Assembly: GCA_949297785.1 (NCBI GenBank)
Contig: CASFTW010000016.1
Span: 1 to 44,949, forward strand
DNA length: 44,949 bases
Source of the DNA: an uncultured Spirochaetales bacterium
GTDB taxonomy: Bacteria; Spirochaetota; Spirochaetia; Sphaerochaetales; Sphaerochaetaceae
Reading direction: 5' to 3'
Below are positions 32,474-41,684 of the stretch, piece after piece. The stretch's first letter is position 1, and every line of letters begins with the position of its first letter. The translations under genes and the position numbers were made by a program. The notes below the pieces were generated by a model that was not told where the DNA came from, ran no database searches, and worked only from the letters and a program-made list of their open reading frames with translations.

Positions 32474-33764
32474 GGAAGAGAAGAAAGCGCATCTTGTCCT
32501 GCCTGACGGCAGGGACATTCAGCTTGATGTCATTACAGACAACATGGGAAACCACAGTATCGACATTGCCTCCCTGAGAAAGGATACAGGCTACATCACC
32601 TATGATCCGGGTTTCATGAATACGGGAAGCTGCATGTCATCCATCTGCTATATAAACGGAGAGAAAGGGATTCTGCGCTACCGCGGTTATGACATCGAGG
32701 ATCTTGTACAGAACTGTGACTTCATCGAAGTCGCATATCTGCTGATCAAAGGAGTGCTACCGAATACGAAGGAAAGACAGGAATACACCCAGCTTCTCAA
32801 CAAGCATTCCCTCCTGCATGTGGACATGAGGAATTTCTTCCGCTCCTACCCCCACGGTGCGCACCCCATGGCGATCCTTGCCAGCATGGTTGCCTCGCTG
32901 TCCGCGTTCTATCCTGAAATGGAGGAAAGGGATCCTGAGGACAATATAGACATAACGGTGACGAGACTGCTTTCCAAAATGAGAACCATTGCGGCATTCA
33001 CCTACCGTCAGGACAAAGGCTACGACTTCGTAGAACCCCGCTATGACTATTCATACTGCGAGAATTTCCTGAACATGCTTTTCAGCTCGCCTGTCATTGA
33101 CTATCATCCGGATCCGGTGCATGTGAAGGCTCTGAACCAGCTTCTCATCCTGCATGCGGATCATGAGCAGAACTGCTCCACTTCCGCCGTAAGGCTCGTA
33201 GGATCATCCGAGGCAAACCTCTATGCATCCGTCGCCGCAGGCTGCTGTGCGCTCTGGGGACCGAAACACGGCGGTGCAAACCAGGCTGTGATGGCAATGC
33301 TGAACAAGATCATAAGCGACGGGGAAAGTGTCGAGTCCGTTGTGGAGAAAGCAAAGGACAAGAATTCATCCTTCCGCCTCTCAGGCTTCGGACACAGGGT
33401 TTACAAGACATTCGATCCAAGAGCAAAGATCGCGAAAAAGATGTGCAAGGAGGTTCTCGAGGCGGGACATGCACAGGACAGGCTGCTTGAAGTTGCACTC
33501 AAACTTGAGGAAGTTGCCCTGAATGATGATTATTTCATCGAGAGAAACCTTTATCCGAACATAGACTTCTACACCGGAATAATATTCCACCTTATGGGAA
33601 TTCCGCAGTCCATGTTCACCGTGCTGTTCGCCATGGGACGTCTGCCGGGCTGGATAGCTCATTACCTTGAATGGAGACACGACCCGTATCAGAAAATCGG
33701 ACGTCCGCGTCAGGTCTACTCCGGACCGGAGCTCAAGAAGGTCATCCCGATAAACGAACGCTGA
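32466..33764 (+). CDS. gltA: Citrate synthase
   Basis: A 432-residue type II (Gram-negative style) citrate synthase condensing oxaloacetate and acetyl-CoA. The N-terminal small domain with Y-DPGF-NT, ILRYRGYDIEDL, and the catalytic His in LHADHEQNCSTS, His in WGPKHGGANQAV and Asp in YPNIDFYTG are all present, as is GFGHRVYKTFDPRA. AGAGGG lies just before the ATG, which is inside the preceding dehydrogenase gene. Acn and icd lie head-on from the other side, so this locus supplies the oxidative arm from citrate to 2-oxoglutarate. A CoA-binding protein gene follows after 9 bases. Confidence 0.97.
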   Translation: MLKEEKKAHLVLPDGRDIQLDVITDNMGNHSIDIASLRKDTGYITYDPGFMNTGSCMSSICYINGEKGILRYRGYDIEDLVQNCDFIEVAYLLIKGVLPNTKERQEYTQLLNKHSLLHVDMRNFFRSYPHGAHPMAILASMVASLSAFYPEMEERDPEDNIDITVTRLLSKMRTIAAFTYRQDKGYDFVEPRYDYSYCENFLNMLFSSPVIDYHPDPVHVKALNQLLILHADHEQNCSTSAVRLVGSSEANLYASVAAGCCALWGPKHGGANQAVMAMLNKIISDGESVESVVEKAKDKNSSFRLSGFGHRVYKTFDPRAKIAKKMCKEVLEAGHAQDRLLEVALKLEEVALNDDYFIERNLYPNIDFYTGIIFHLMGIPQSMFTVLFAMGRLPGWIAHYLEWRHDPYQKIGRPRQVYSGPELKKVIPINER

Positions 33765-33773
33765 GGAGGATTC

Positions 33774-34136
33774 ATGACTGTTGACAACCTGATGGACAGA
33801 AAAATCTTCACTGTTGCAGGCGACACGCTGAATGAAGACAAGTATGCATACAAGATAAAGGGAGCACTGCTTGGTGCAGGCTATAAGGTGCACTGTGTCG
33901 GAAAGGAACTTGCAAGTCTTGATGAGGTGCCTGAAGAAAAGATAGAAGTGCTTGACCTCTGCATCAACCCGCACAAGGGGCTGAAACTTATCAGTGAATG
34001 CCGGAAACAGATTGATGCTGTTCTCATACAGCCGGGAGCCGGCTCAGATGAGATAAAGGCACTGCTTGATGAAAAACATATTCCATACGTCGAAGGCTGT
34101 GCCCTCAAGGAACTCCAGGCAAGAGGTCTGCTGTAG
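33774..34136 (+). CDS. CoA-binding domain protein
   Basis: A 120-residue single-domain protein of the CoA_binding_2 (YccU-like) Rossmann family: FTVAGDTLNEDKYAYKIKGALLGAGYKVHCVGK, then DLCINPHKGLKLISECRK and VLIQPGAGSDEIKALLDEKHIPYVEGCALKEL. In related proteins this domain binds CoA or a nucleotide; no catalytic role is known to me. It has a strong GAGGAGG site and follows gltA directly, so a role around acyl-CoA or citrate metabolism is possible but unproved. Confidence 0.85.
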   Translation: MTVDNLMDRKIFTVAGDTLNEDKYAYKIKGALLGAGYKVHCVGKELASLDEVPEEKIEVLDLCINPHKGLKLISECRKQIDAVLIQPGAGSDEIKALLDEKHIPYVEGCALKELQARGLL

Positions 34137-34149
34137 ATGGCACACAGGA

Positions 34150-34187
34150 AAAAGCGGAGAGGCTGACAGTCCGGCCTTTCCGCTTTT
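34150..34187. terminator. Bidirectional terminator between converging TCA operons
   Basis: A 10-bp stem with one G-T pair (GCGGAGAGGC, 34154-34163, with GCCTTTCCGC, 34174-34183). TTTT follows on the plus side and TTTTT on the minus side. It ends both the gltA transcript and the acn-icd transcript. Confidence 0.88.
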
Positions 34188-34223
34188 AATATAATCAGAA
34201 CACAGCATCAGAATATCTTCCGC

Positions 34224-34511
34224 TCAGCCGAAAGTTTTCCTGAAAAGTTCATCCTGCTCTTTCAGATGGGTGACGAATCCTATCGGTATCTGCCCGTCTG
34301 TGGCTTCAATCAGTTTTCTGACTTCATCTTCCGTGAAAGCACCGCACACTTCAATACAGGAGATGCCTTCATTTTTCAGTTTCACAGCGGCACAAACCGC
34401 ATCATCCATGTCCCTGACACCGATGATCACAGCATGTCTGTCATGAATGTAAGCAATGTCTTCCAAGCTGTGAAACTCAGGGCTTTTTATCAGGAATGCA
34501 AAAGTTTTCAC
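34224..34511 (-). CDS. DUF6506 family protein
   Basis: A 95-residue single-domain protein resembling DUF6506: [10 protein letters not shown], then [42 protein letters not shown] and [16 protein letters not shown]. Function unknown. The GTG start at 34511 overlaps the icd stop codon (GTGA), so its synthesis is coupled to isocitrate dehydrogenase and it is the last gene of the acn-icd operon. Confidence 0.8.
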   Translation of the reverse strand: MKTFAFLIKSPEFHSLEDIAYIHDRHAVIIGVRDMDDAVCAAVKLKNEGISCIEVCGAFTEDEVRKLIEATDGQIPIGFVTHLKEQDELFRKTFG

Positions 34512-35689
34512 AGATTCCTCACAAGTTTTTCACCGAATGCCTTTGTACCGAGGCACCTGGCACCGCTTTTGTCATCCAGAAGATTGTAAAGGTCACGTGT
34601 GACGGTCTTTGCGGCAATCGTCTTCTCAACTGCACTGATCACAAGATCCGCAGCTTCCCTGAGTCCTATATAGCGAAGCAGCATCTCTCCTGAGAGCACA
34701 AGGGAAAGAGGATTCACGATATCCTTTCCTGCGATATCGGGAGCAACGCCGTGAGTGGCCTCGAAAACGGCCCTTCCCGTTTCGTAATTTATATTCGCAC
34801 CGGGTGAGATGCCGATGCCTCCGACCTGTGCGGCAAGTGCATCTGAAACATAGTCACCGTTGAGGTTGAGTGTGGCGACAACACTGTAGGCTTCAGGCTT
34901 GAGAAGAATATTCTGAAGGAAGGCATCACAGATACAGTCATTGACGAGGATGTCACCGTCAGGACGCGGGATATACACCTTACCGTCTCTCTCAACGGCA
35001 CCGTATTCATCCTTCACAAGTTCATAACCCCAGGAACGAAAACCGCCTTCTGTGAATTTCATTATGTTGCCTTTGTGTACGAGAGTCACGGTCTTTCTTC
35101 CGTTCTCAATTGCATAGTCGACTGCAGCTTTGATAAGCCTTCTGCTGCCCTCCATGCTCACAGGCTTTATGCCTATCGCACTGGTCTTCGGGAAACGTAT
35201 CTTGTTGACTCCCATCTCATCACGAAGGAACCTGATCACCTTCTGTACCTCAGCGCTTTCTGCCGGCCACTCGATGCCTGCATAAATGTCTTCGGTGTTC
35301 TCACGGAAGACCACCATATCGACATTCTCAGGATGCTTCACAGGGGAAGGAACTCCGTTGAAATAACGTACGGGACGCTGGCATACATACAGATCCAGTT
35401 CCTGACGCAATGCGACATTGAGACTTCGCTTTCCCTTTCCAACAGGAGTCATCAGAGGACCTTTGATGGCTATTCCGCTTTCCTTTATCTTCTCAAGCGT
35501 GACGGACGGAAGGCTTTCGCCGGTAAGCTTCTCAGCCTTCCCTCCTGCGAGCACTTCTTCAAAGACAAGCTCAGGAGGATTGTCATAGGCCTTTCTGACT
35601 GCAGCTTTCAAAGTGCTGATCATGACGGGAGTGATCTCGCATCCCACCCCGTCTCCCTCGATATAGAGAATCTTATATTCGCTTTTCAT
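34508..35689 (-). CDS. icd: Isocitrate dehydrogenase, probably NAD-dependent
   Basis: A 393-residue oxidative decarboxylase converting isocitrate to 2-oxoglutarate. The substrate segment [19 protein letters not shown] and [14 protein letters not shown] are intact. The cofactor site reads [11 protein letters not shown] (Asp318, Ile319), where E. coli NADP enzyme has Lys344-Tyr345; Arg365 and Asn369 replace its Tyr391 and Arg395. Asp-Ile at this site is typical of NAD-dependent enzymes, so NAD is predicted despite the overall similarity to NADP-type icd. It overlaps acn upstream by 17 bases with GGGAGG before the ATG, and is followed by a coupled DUF6506 gene. Confidence 0.93.
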   Translation of the reverse strand: MKSEYKILYIEGDGVGCEITPVMISTLKAAVRKAYDNPPELVFEEVLAGGKAEKLTGESLPSVTLEKIKESGIAIKGPLMTPVGKGKRSLNVALRQELDLYVCQRPVRYFNGVPSPVKHPENVDMVVFRENTEDIYAGIEWPAESAEVQKVIRFLRDEMGVNKIRFPKTSAIGIKPVSMEGSRRLIKAAVDYAIENGRKTVTLVHKGNIMKFTEGGFRSWGYELVKDEYGAVERDGKVYIPRPDGDILVNDCICDAFLQNILLKPEAYSVVATLNLNGDYVSDALAAQVGGIGISPGANINYETGRAVFEATHGVAPDIAGKDIVNPLSLVLSGEMLLRYIGLREAADLVISAVEKTIAAKTVTRDLYNLLDDKSGARCLGTKAFGEKLVRNL

Positions 35690-37637
35690 CCAGAGCCTCC
35701 CTGATCTGATTGAGTCTTCCGCCTTTCAGCAGCATATCAGTCTGCAGCGGTGTCACATCAAGCTTCATGACATAATCCCTGTTCAGTGTGAGGTTCCTCA
35801 CTATGACCTGCTTTGTCGCTGCAGCCTTCTCAACCTGAGTGCGGGCATCTTCGATTACAAGCCTGTCACTCTGATTCAGACTGCGGTAATCCTCCTCATT
35901 TTCAAAGATGAGGGGAAGAATGCCGAAGTTGCAGAGATTGGCCTGATGGATTCTCTCTATTGAAAGAGCAAGCACCGCCTTCACTCCAAGATACATCGGA
36001 CAGATTGCAGCATGTTCACGGCTGGAGCCCTGTCCGTAGCTTGCACCTGCAACTATGAAGGAAGCCTTTCCCTCATCTCTGAGAGCTGCGGAGCGGGTAT
36101 GGAATGAAGGATCAACATTCTCAAATACGAATGTCGAATAAAGAGGGATGTTCGAGCGGTATTTTAGACGCTGTCCTGCCGGCATGATATGATCTGTCGT
36201 GATCTTGTCACCGACCTTGATCGAGACCTCGCCATCAAGTGTATCCTCAAGCGGTCTGCACTTCGGAGGTTCCCCGATATTCGGTCCTCTTTTTATCTCG
36301 ACGCTGCTGCCGTCAGAGGGCGGGAAGACAAGCATGCCGTCATCACAGATGAACTGATCTATCACAGGCATCTGCGGTGCTTTGACAGAATCCTGGGCAA
36401 ACGGATCGGTTATGTATCCTGTAACCGCACTGAGGGCTGCGATTTCAGGACTTACCAGATAAACCTGTGCGGATGCGGTGCCGCTGCGCCCTTCAAAGTT
36501 CCTGTTGTTAGTCCTCAGCGATACGGCATTCGTGCCGGGACTCTGATGATTGCCGATACAGAAGCCGCACGCGCTTTCAAGAATTCTCGCACCGGCTCTC
36601 ACCATCTTTTCAAGACTGCCGTCACGGCTGATCATCATCAGCACCTGGCGGCTTCCGGGGGCAATGCCAAGAGAGACATTATCATTCACACGTCTGCCAT
36701 CAAGAATCGAGGCGGCCTTGACCATATCCGCATAGGAAGAGTTGGTGCAGGATCCGATGAGGACCTGATCCACCTTCATTCCTGCAAGTTCCCTTATGCT
36801 CTTCACATTTCCAGGAGAATGAGGGCATGCGGCAAGCGGTTCAAGCGTGCTGAGATCTATTGTATATTCGCCGTCATAATGCGCATCGCTGTCAGCTGCG
36901 AGAGGTGAATACGATTCCGCCCTTCCCTGCTTTATGAGAAACTCATGAGTGATCTCATCACTTGGGAAAACCGAAAAGGTGACACCGCATTCGGCGCCCA
37001 TATTACAAATCGTTGCCCTTTCCGGTACGGAAAGCGTTCCTACACCGTCCCCTGAGTATTCAAATACAGTATTCACATTGCCTTTGACGCCGAAGTGTTC
37101 AAGAACTTTAAGGATGATATCCTTGGCAGTCACGAAAGGCCTGAGCCGGCCGGTGAGCTTTATGTTTATGACTCTCGGACATACAAGGGAGAACGGTACT
37201 CCGGCCATGGCAAGGGCGACATCAAGTCCCCCTGCACCTATTGCTGCCATTCCGATGCCGCCGCATGTGGGAGTATGGCTGTCAGAACCAAGAAGGGTCT
37301 TCCCGGGAACGGAGAAGCGCTCCAGATGGACCTGATGGCAGATGCCGTTGCCGGCTCTGGAGAACACAACACCTTTTGCCTGCGCAACTGACTGCAGATA
37401 TCTGTGATCGTCGGCATTCTCAAATCCGACCTGCACGGTATTGTGATCCACATAGCTCACGGCAAGCTCGTTTCTGACCCTGTCCAGTCCGATGGCTTCG
37501 AACTGAAGATATGCCATGGTGCCCGTGGCATCCTGTGTGAGCGTCTGATCTATTCTGATTTCAATGGCTTTACCAGCCTCAAGGGAACCTTTCACCAGAT
37601 GGGAGGAAAGGATTTTTCCGGTAATGTTAAGTCCCAT
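35673..37637 (-). CDS. acn: Aconitate hydratase
   Basis: A 654-residue [4Fe-4S] enzyme isomerising citrate to isocitrate, of the shorter, mitochondrial/LeuC-like type rather than the ~890-residue AcnA. Cluster cysteines are visible in [12 protein letters not shown] and [22 protein letters not shown] and the C-terminal swivel domain ([26 protein letters not shown]) are complete. The start at ATG 37637 is preferred because AGGAG ends six bases upstream; an ATG at 37643 abuts that site. It leads the acn-icd-DUF6506 operon. Confidence 0.95.
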   Translation of the reverse strand: MGLNITGKILSSHLVKGSLEAGKAIEIRIDQTLTQDATGTMAYLQFEAIGLDRVRNELAVSYVDHNTVQVGFENADDHRYLQSVAQAKGVVFSRAGNGICHQVHLERFSVPGKTLLGSDSHTPTCGGIGMAAIGAGGLDVALAMAGVPFSLVCPRVINIKLTGRLRPFVTAKDIILKVLEHFGVKGNVNTVFEYSGDGVGTLSVPERATICNMGAECGVTFSVFPSDEITHEFLIKQGRAESYSPLAADSDAHYDGEYTIDLSTLEPLAACPHSPGNVKSIRELAGMKVDQVLIGSCTNSSYADMVKAASILDGRRVNDNVSLGIAPGSRQVLMMISRDGSLEKMVRAGARILESACGFCIGNHQSPGTNAVSLRTNNRNFEGRSGTASAQVYLVSPEIAALSAVTGYITDPFAQDSVKAPQMPVIDQFICDDGMLVFPPSDGSSVEIKRGPNIGEPPKCRPLEDTLDGEVSIKVGDKITTDHIMPAGQRLKYRSNIPLYSTFVFENVDPSFHTRSAALRDEGKASFIVAGASYGQGSSREHAAICPMYLGVKAVLALSIERIHQANLCNFGILPLIFENEEDYRSLNQSDRLVIEDARTQVEKAAATKQVIVRNLTLNRDYVMKLDVTPLQTDMLLKGGRLNQIREALDEKRI

Positions 37638-37664
37638 GATCATCTCCTGATTTTCTTTCAGAAA

Positions 37665-37693
37665 AAGATAGCAGATGCCACGCTTTATTGCAA
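37665..37693 (-). promoter_or_regulatory. Promoter of acn-icd-DUF6506
   Basis: On the minus strand TTGCAA (37693-37688), a 17-base spacer and TATCTT (37670-37665). The leader is about 20 bases and carries AGGAG. Confidence 0.55.
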
Positions 37694-37699
37694 TTAATC

Positions 37700-38188
37700 A
37701 TGTCATCATCTACAATAACGGATGTGAATAACGACATACTTTCAAATGCACCTTTAATATCAGCATTCAGCGCCTGGCTCATCGCGCAATTCCTGAAGCC
37801 GTTCATCAGCAAGATGATGGGAGACGGCTTCAATCCGCATATGTTCCTCTCCACCGGAGGAATGCCCAGCAGCCACAGTGCGACAGTAATCGCACTTACC
37901 ACTTCAGTGGGCATAAAGCTCGGCATAGGCAGCATCCCGTTCGCAGTATGTCTTATTTTCTCGATAATCGTCATCCATGATGCGATGAACATCCGTCTTG
38001 AAGCGGGAAAGCAGGCAGATGTGATAAACGAATGGTCAAAGATCCTGTCAGACATCCACAAGGACAAACCGTTCAAGCAGGAACATCTTAAAACAATGCT
38101 CGGGCACTCCTTCTCACAGGTTTTCGTGGGACTGCTTCTGGGCATACTGGTTGGTGTTACGGTGACATGGTTCGTCTCTCCATGGTGA
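37700..38188 (+). CDS. Divergent PAP2 family protein
   Basis: A 162-residue membrane protein of the DUF212/YuiD-like family, distant relatives of PAP2 acid phosphatases. The motif STGGMPSSHSATV (about 52-64) corresponds to the PSxxH phosphatase signature, and VIHDAMNIRLEAGKQADVIN contains the family R-E-G/R-A-G-like segment. Four membrane segments are expected. A lipid phosphate substrate is only an analogy. The start at ATG 37700 is assumed; a TTG at 37688 is possible, but it falls in the promoter region shared with acn. No Shine-Dalgarno is seen. Confidence 0.85.
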   Translation: MSSSTITDVNNDILSNAPLISAFSAWLIAQFLKPFISKMMGDGFNPHMFLSTGGMPSSHSATVIALTTSVGIKLGIGSIPFAVCLIFSIIVIHDAMNIRLEAGKQADVINEWSKILSDIHKDKPFKQEHLKTMLGHSFSQVFVGLLLGILVGVTVTWFVSPW

Positions 38189-38207
38189 GCATTCACCACA
38201 GATAGAA

Positions 38208-38238
38208 AGCCGATAGTGAATATTGGCTATTTACTTTT
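38208..38238 (+). terminator. Probable terminator after the PAP2-like gene
   Basis: An 8-bp stem with one G-T pair, AGCCGATA (38208-38215)/TATTGGCT (38221-38228), with loop GTGAA and then ATTTACTTTT. It overlaps the likely -35 of the next gene. Confidence 0.6.
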
Positions 38239-38258
38239 GTGCATGATGAAGTCATTTT
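38230..38258 (+). promoter_or_regulatory. Possible promoter of the hemolysin III family gene
   Basis: TTTACT (38230-38235), a 17-base spacer and CATTTT (38253-38258), seven bases before ATG 38266. The match is weak, but the geometry equals that of the other leaderless genes here. Confidence 0.35.
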
Positions 38259-38265
38259 TTCTTTC

Positions 38266-38922
38266 ATGAACTGGCTTGAAAAACACATAACACTTCAGAA
38301 TTACGACGACAGGAAAGCCGAAATGGAAAACGCCGTGACACACTTCGCCGGTGCAGGCCTTTCCGTCATCGGTTTCATCATGATCATCATCCGCCTGGGG
38401 GATATCAGCAGCACGGCCCTGAAAGCCGGACTTGTCATTTTCGCACTTTCCAACATACTGCTTTACACTGCAAGCGGCTTGTACCATTATCTGAGGCCGG
38501 GCAATGCAAAACGCATATGCAGGATACTCGACCACAGCAACATCTATTTCCTGATTGCGGGAACCTACACCCCGATACTGCTGTATATCGGAACAGAGAA
38601 AACATTTTTCCTGACTCTCTTCATGTGGTTCATTGCGCTTTGCGGAGTTTTGTTCACCCTTGTTTTCTGGGGAAGGCTGAAGCCTCTTCATCCCGTACTA
38701 TATCTCATCATGGGCTGGACGATAGTGTTTTTCTGGAATGACACAATACCTTACCTGCCTGAAAATCTTATTTACTTTCTCATCGCAGGCGGTGTGACAT
38801 ATTCAATCGGCGTCATCTTCTACGCAATCAAGAAAATTCCCCATTACCATGCGATATGGCATGTATTCGTGCTTCTGGGCTCCATCTGGTTCTATATCGG
38901 AATCTATAGTCAACTTATCTGA
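38266..38922 (+). CDS. Hemolysin III/PAQR family membrane protein
   Basis: A 218-residue seven-helix membrane protein of the YqfA/hemolysin III family, related to adiponectin receptors. Metal-ligand motifs are visible: AVTHFAGAGLS (helix 1), SGLYHYL, LDHSNIYFLIAGTYTP (Asp-His in helix 2-3 region) and the C-terminal HYHAIWHVFVLLGS with the paired His residues. These His/Asp side chains bind zinc in PAQR proteins. Despite the name, haemolysis is not implied. The start is uncertain: a GTG at 38239 would add nine residues but lies in the T-tract of the upstream terminator, so ATG 38266 is preferred. Confidence 0.87.
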   Translation: MNWLEKHITLQNYDDRKAEMENAVTHFAGAGLSVIGFIMIIIRLGDISSTALKAGLVIFALSNILLYTASGLYHYLRPGNAKRICRILDHSNIYFLIAGTYTPILLYIGTEKTFFLTLFMWFIALCGVLFTLVFWGRLKPLHPVLYLIMGWTIVFFWNDTIPYLPENLIYFLIAGGVTYSIGVIFYAIKKIPHYHAIWHVFVLLGSIWFYIGIYSQLI

Positions 38923-38935
38923 GATAGGCTAATAT
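38907..38935 (+). promoter_or_regulatory. Promoter of the RNA methyltransferase operon
   Basis: TAGTCA (38907-38912), a 17-base spacer and TAATAT (38930-38935), seven bases before ATG 38943. It lies over the end of the preceding gene. No Shine-Dalgarno. Confidence 0.5.
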
Positions 38936-38942
38936 TGTTTCC

Positions 38943-39773
38943 ATGAGCCGGAAGAAAAACAGGAAGGAAGAAGAATTCACCACCCGCGCTGCGGCATTTG
39001 ATGAATTCTATCACAATATTTACGCTGACAGGTGGCAGACTCTCAAAGAAGCAATGCAGGAGGAAAAGGAGAACATCTCCTACTCCCATAACCTCCTCAA
39101 GCCGTACTTTCTTGACGAGGCTTCCGTTCTGACTGCCTCCCTCCTCCCTCTGGAAGAGAATTACAACGTGCTGGACATGTGTGCGGCTCCCGGCGGCAAG
39201 ACACTTGTCATCGCCTCGAGGCTTGACGGCAGAGGCACGATAACTGCGAATGACAGATCAAAACAGAGGAAAGCACGCCTTGACAATGTGCTTGACGAGC
39301 ATCTTGATGAAAAACTCCGCTCCTGTGTCAGGACATCATGTCATGACGCATCCCGCTGGGGACTTCATGAAAAGGATGCATATGATGCCGTACTTCTTGA
39401 CGCCCCGTGCTCCAGTGAACGTCATGTGATGGAAAGCCGTGAGCACATGGCAATGTGGTCGGCAAACAGACCGAAGAGACTTGCCATAGAACAGTACAGC
39501 CTGCTTGCCTCCGCCTTCATGACAGTGAAAAACGGGGGATACATCCTCTACTCCACCTGCTCGATCAACAGGGGAGAGGATGAGGAAGTTATTGAAAAGC
39601 TCTTCAGGAAGAAAGCCGGTCTTGTTGAGGAAATCGATGTGCAGGTTCCCTTTGCAGAAAAACGGACACACGGCTCTATTATCCTACCGGATGTTTCAGA
39701 TGGAAAAGGTCCCATGTATTTCTGTCTCTTGAGGAAAAAAGAAAATGAACAGAGTAGCGATAGCCAGATGTGA
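38943..39773 (+). CDS. NOL1/NOP2/sun family RNA m5C methyltransferase
   Basis: A 276-residue SAM-dependent RNA cytosine-5 methyltransferase. SAM motif I is LDMCAAPGGKT, motif IV is LLDAPCSSERHV with the first catalytic Cys, and motif VI is LYSTCSINRGEDEEV with the second. It lacks the N-terminal PUA/NusB domains of RsmB and RsmF and is short. The PCSSERH form, instead of PCSGxG, recalls the mitochondrial NSUN3/NSUN4 branch (PCTTDRH). rRNA is the likely target by family but not certain. The gene overlaps the next one by 29 bases and leads a three-gene operon. Confidence 0.9.
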   Translation: MSRKKNRKEEEFTTRAAAFDEFYHNIYADRWQTLKEAMQEEKENISYSHNLLKPYFLDEASVLTASLLPLEENYNVLDMCAAPGGKTLVIASRLDGRGTITANDRSKQRKARLDNVLDEHLDEKLRSCVRTSCHDASRWGLHEKDAYDAVLLDAPCSSERHVMESREHMAMWSANRPKRLAIEQYSLLASAFMTVKNGGYILYSTCSINRGEDEEVIEKLFRKKAGLVEEIDVQVPFAEKRTHGSIILPDVSDGKGPMYFCLLRKKENEQSSDSQM

Positions 39774-40830
39774 GAATTATGAAGAAGATAGTGTTGCCTC
39801 AGCATTGAAGGATGTGCTTGATGCTTCCGCATTCCCCGATTGCAGAGGAAAAACCATTCTGGTCAAGCCGAACATACTGTCAGACAGCCGTCCTGAAGCC
39901 GGAATCACGACACACCCATCTGTCGTGGAAGCCCTGATCAGAGAGTGTTTCAGACGCGGTGCGGCAAAAGTCTACGCCGGCGATTCCCCCGGTCTGCACA
40001 CTCCTGTATTCAAAGGCAGAAACTGCGGCATTGCCGGGGTGTGTGAAAGAACAGGGGCAATCTGGGTTGATTTCACGCAGGACACCAGAACCTACCGGCT
40101 GGAAGGAGGAATAAAGGTCCAGCTTCCGGCAGTACTGGATGAAGTCGATTTCACGATCTCGGCTGCCAAATTCAAAACCCATCAGCTTATGTATACGACG
40201 GGAGCCGTGAAAAACATGTTCGGCCTTATGCCGGGACTGACAAAAAGCCCGACACATCTCCGTTACCCGTCCCGTTCTGCTTTCGCTTCATTCATAAACA
40301 GACTTTTCAAGGTCTCAAAAGCGGAATACGCCATTCTTGACGCCGTCATAGGCATGGAAGGCCCCGGTCCCGCAAACGGAACACTCCGCTATGTCGGATA
40401 CCTCATCGGAGGACGGAATGCCTATCTTGTCGATACAGCCGAAGCCGTGATCATGGGTTATGCTCCCAAAGATATCCCCATTCTCCAGTGTGCCGGAACG
40501 ACACTGAAGCCGCAGTACTCCATTCTTCATGCAGAGGATCTTGTCATAAAGGATTTCAGGAAGATCGAAGTTGAAAAGCCGAAGGGCCTTTTCTCATCCC
40601 TAGTTCTTCCTTTCCTCACCCGTTCTCATGACAGAAAGGAGACAAAGAAACGCCCTGCCCCGCAATTTGAGGCAGACAAGTGCATCCACTGCCTCCGCTG
40701 TGTGCAGATCTGCCCTGCAAAGGCCCTTGTGCATGACGGGGACATCCGCATAGATACAGCTGTCTGCATCCGCTGTTACTGCTGTGCCGAGATGTGTCCT
40801 GCAGACGCCATAAAAGTCGGAGAGCACTGA
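39745..40830 (+). CDS. DUF362 protein with ferredoxin-like 2x[4Fe-4S] domain
   Basis: A 361-residue protein. Residues ~1-290 are a DUF362 domain (ILVKPNILSDSRPEAGITTHPSVVEAL, GDSPG, ISAAKFKTHQLMYTTGAVKNMFGLMPG, VDTAEAVIMGY). The C-terminal ~55 residues carry two clusters, CIHCLRCVQICP and CIRCYCCAEMCP, for two [4Fe-4S] centres. DUF362-ferredoxin proteins are widespread in anaerobes; their reaction is unknown, though an electron-transfer role is likely. It starts inside the methyltransferase gene (29-base overlap) and its stop overlaps the next start by one base (TGATG), so all three are coupled. It is consistent with an anaerobic host. Confidence 0.9.
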   Translation: MNRVAIARCENYEEDSVASALKDVLDASAFPDCRGKTILVKPNILSDSRPEAGITTHPSVVEALIRECFRRGAAKVYAGDSPGLHTPVFKGRNCGIAGVCERTGAIWVDFTQDTRTYRLEGGIKVQLPAVLDEVDFTISAAKFKTHQLMYTTGAVKNMFGLMPGLTKSPTHLRYPSRSAFASFINRLFKVSKAEYAILDAVIGMEGPGPANGTLRYVGYLIGGRNAYLVDTAEAVIMGYAPKDIPILQCAGTTLKPQYSILHAEDLVIKDFRKIEVEKPKGLFSSLVLPFLTRSHDRKETKKRPAPQFEADKCIHCLRCVQICPAKALVHDGDIRIDTAVCIRCYCCAEMCPADAIKVGEH

Positions 40831-41666
40831 TGTACAATCTTCTTTTCTGCATAAACTCAAAATACATACAGTTATTCAAGATCTGTCTTTCATCCATTGT
40901 AAGACACAGCGGCTTTGACAGCATGAATGTAAACATAATACACAGCAGCCTGAAAGACAGTGAGATTGAGGAAATTAAAAGGCTTGAAAACAGCAGGCTT
41001 GAAATAAACTTCATCCGGTTTGATGATTCACTTCTCTCTTCCTCTCCCACTACAGGCAGATACCCGAGGGAAATATATTACCGTTTATTCGCTCCCTTAC
41101 TGCTTCCTGATAATATTGATAGAATTCTTTATCTGGATGTTGATTTAATCTGTATAAATTCACTTGTTGAATTATATAATACCGATATTTCTTCTGTATA
41201 TTATGCTGCCTGCAGTCATACAAGAAAGATACTGACAAAGTTCAATGCGGTAAGACTCGGACTCGATATTTCCGGCGAATGCCCGTATATAAACACCGGT
41301 GTTCTCCTGATGAATCTTACACAGCTGAGGAAAGACTTTGACAGCAGCAAGATATTCTCTTTCATCGAAAAGAAGGGTAACAGCTTCATCCTCCCCGATC
41401 AGGATATAATAATGGGTATCTACGGTGACAGGATCAGACTTGTCGACACACTGAAATACAATCTTTCCGACAGGATGCTCAAAATCAACAACATGAGCGT
41501 AGGACAGAAGAGACTCACGCTCAGGGATGTCGGAAGAAACACCAGCATAATCCACTACTGCGGCCGTTACAAACCGTGGAAGAAATACTATAACGGAAAG
41601 CTCGGAGTTTTCTTTGAAACTGCTGTAAAAGAATGCCGTCAGTGGCTTGACGCACAGATGGATTAA
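40830..41666 (+). CDS. Family 8 glycosyltransferase
   Basis: A 278-residue GT-A fold glycosyltransferase of family GT8 (LgtC/galactosyltransferase/general stress protein A type). The DxD metal site is LYLDVDLICI, preceded by YYRLFAPLLLP. INTGVLLMNL, LPDQDIIMGIYGDRI and the C-terminal IIHYCGRYKPWKK are all family features. It probably adds a hexose to a surface glycan or glycolipid; the sugar cannot be told. The middle of the gene (about 41070-41210) is much richer in A+T and uses TTA Leu codons that neighbours avoid. It is translationally coupled to the DUF362 gene. Confidence 0.9.
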   Translation: MYNLLFCINSKYIQLFKICLSSIVRHSGFDSMNVNIIHSSLKDSEIEEIKRLENSRLEINFIRFDDSLLSSSPTTGRYPREIYYRLFAPLLLPDNIDRILYLDVDLICINSLVELYNTDISSVYYAACSHTRKILTKFNAVRLGLDISGECPYINTGVLLMNLTQLRKDFDSSKIFSFIEKKGNSFILPDQDIIMGIYGDRIRLVDTLKYNLSDRMLKINNMSVGQKRLTLRDVGRNTSIIHYCGRYKPWKKYYNGKLGVFFETAVKECRQWLDAQMD

Positions 41667-41676
41667 AGTTTAGTTT
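41647..41676 (+). promoter_or_regulatory. Promoter of the UvrD/PcrA gene
   Basis: TTGACG (41647-41652), an 18-base spacer and TAGTTT (41671-41676), eight bases before GTG 41685. It lies over the end of the glycosyltransferase gene. No Shine-Dalgarno. Confidence 0.55.
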
Positions 41677-41684
41677 GTCTTCCC

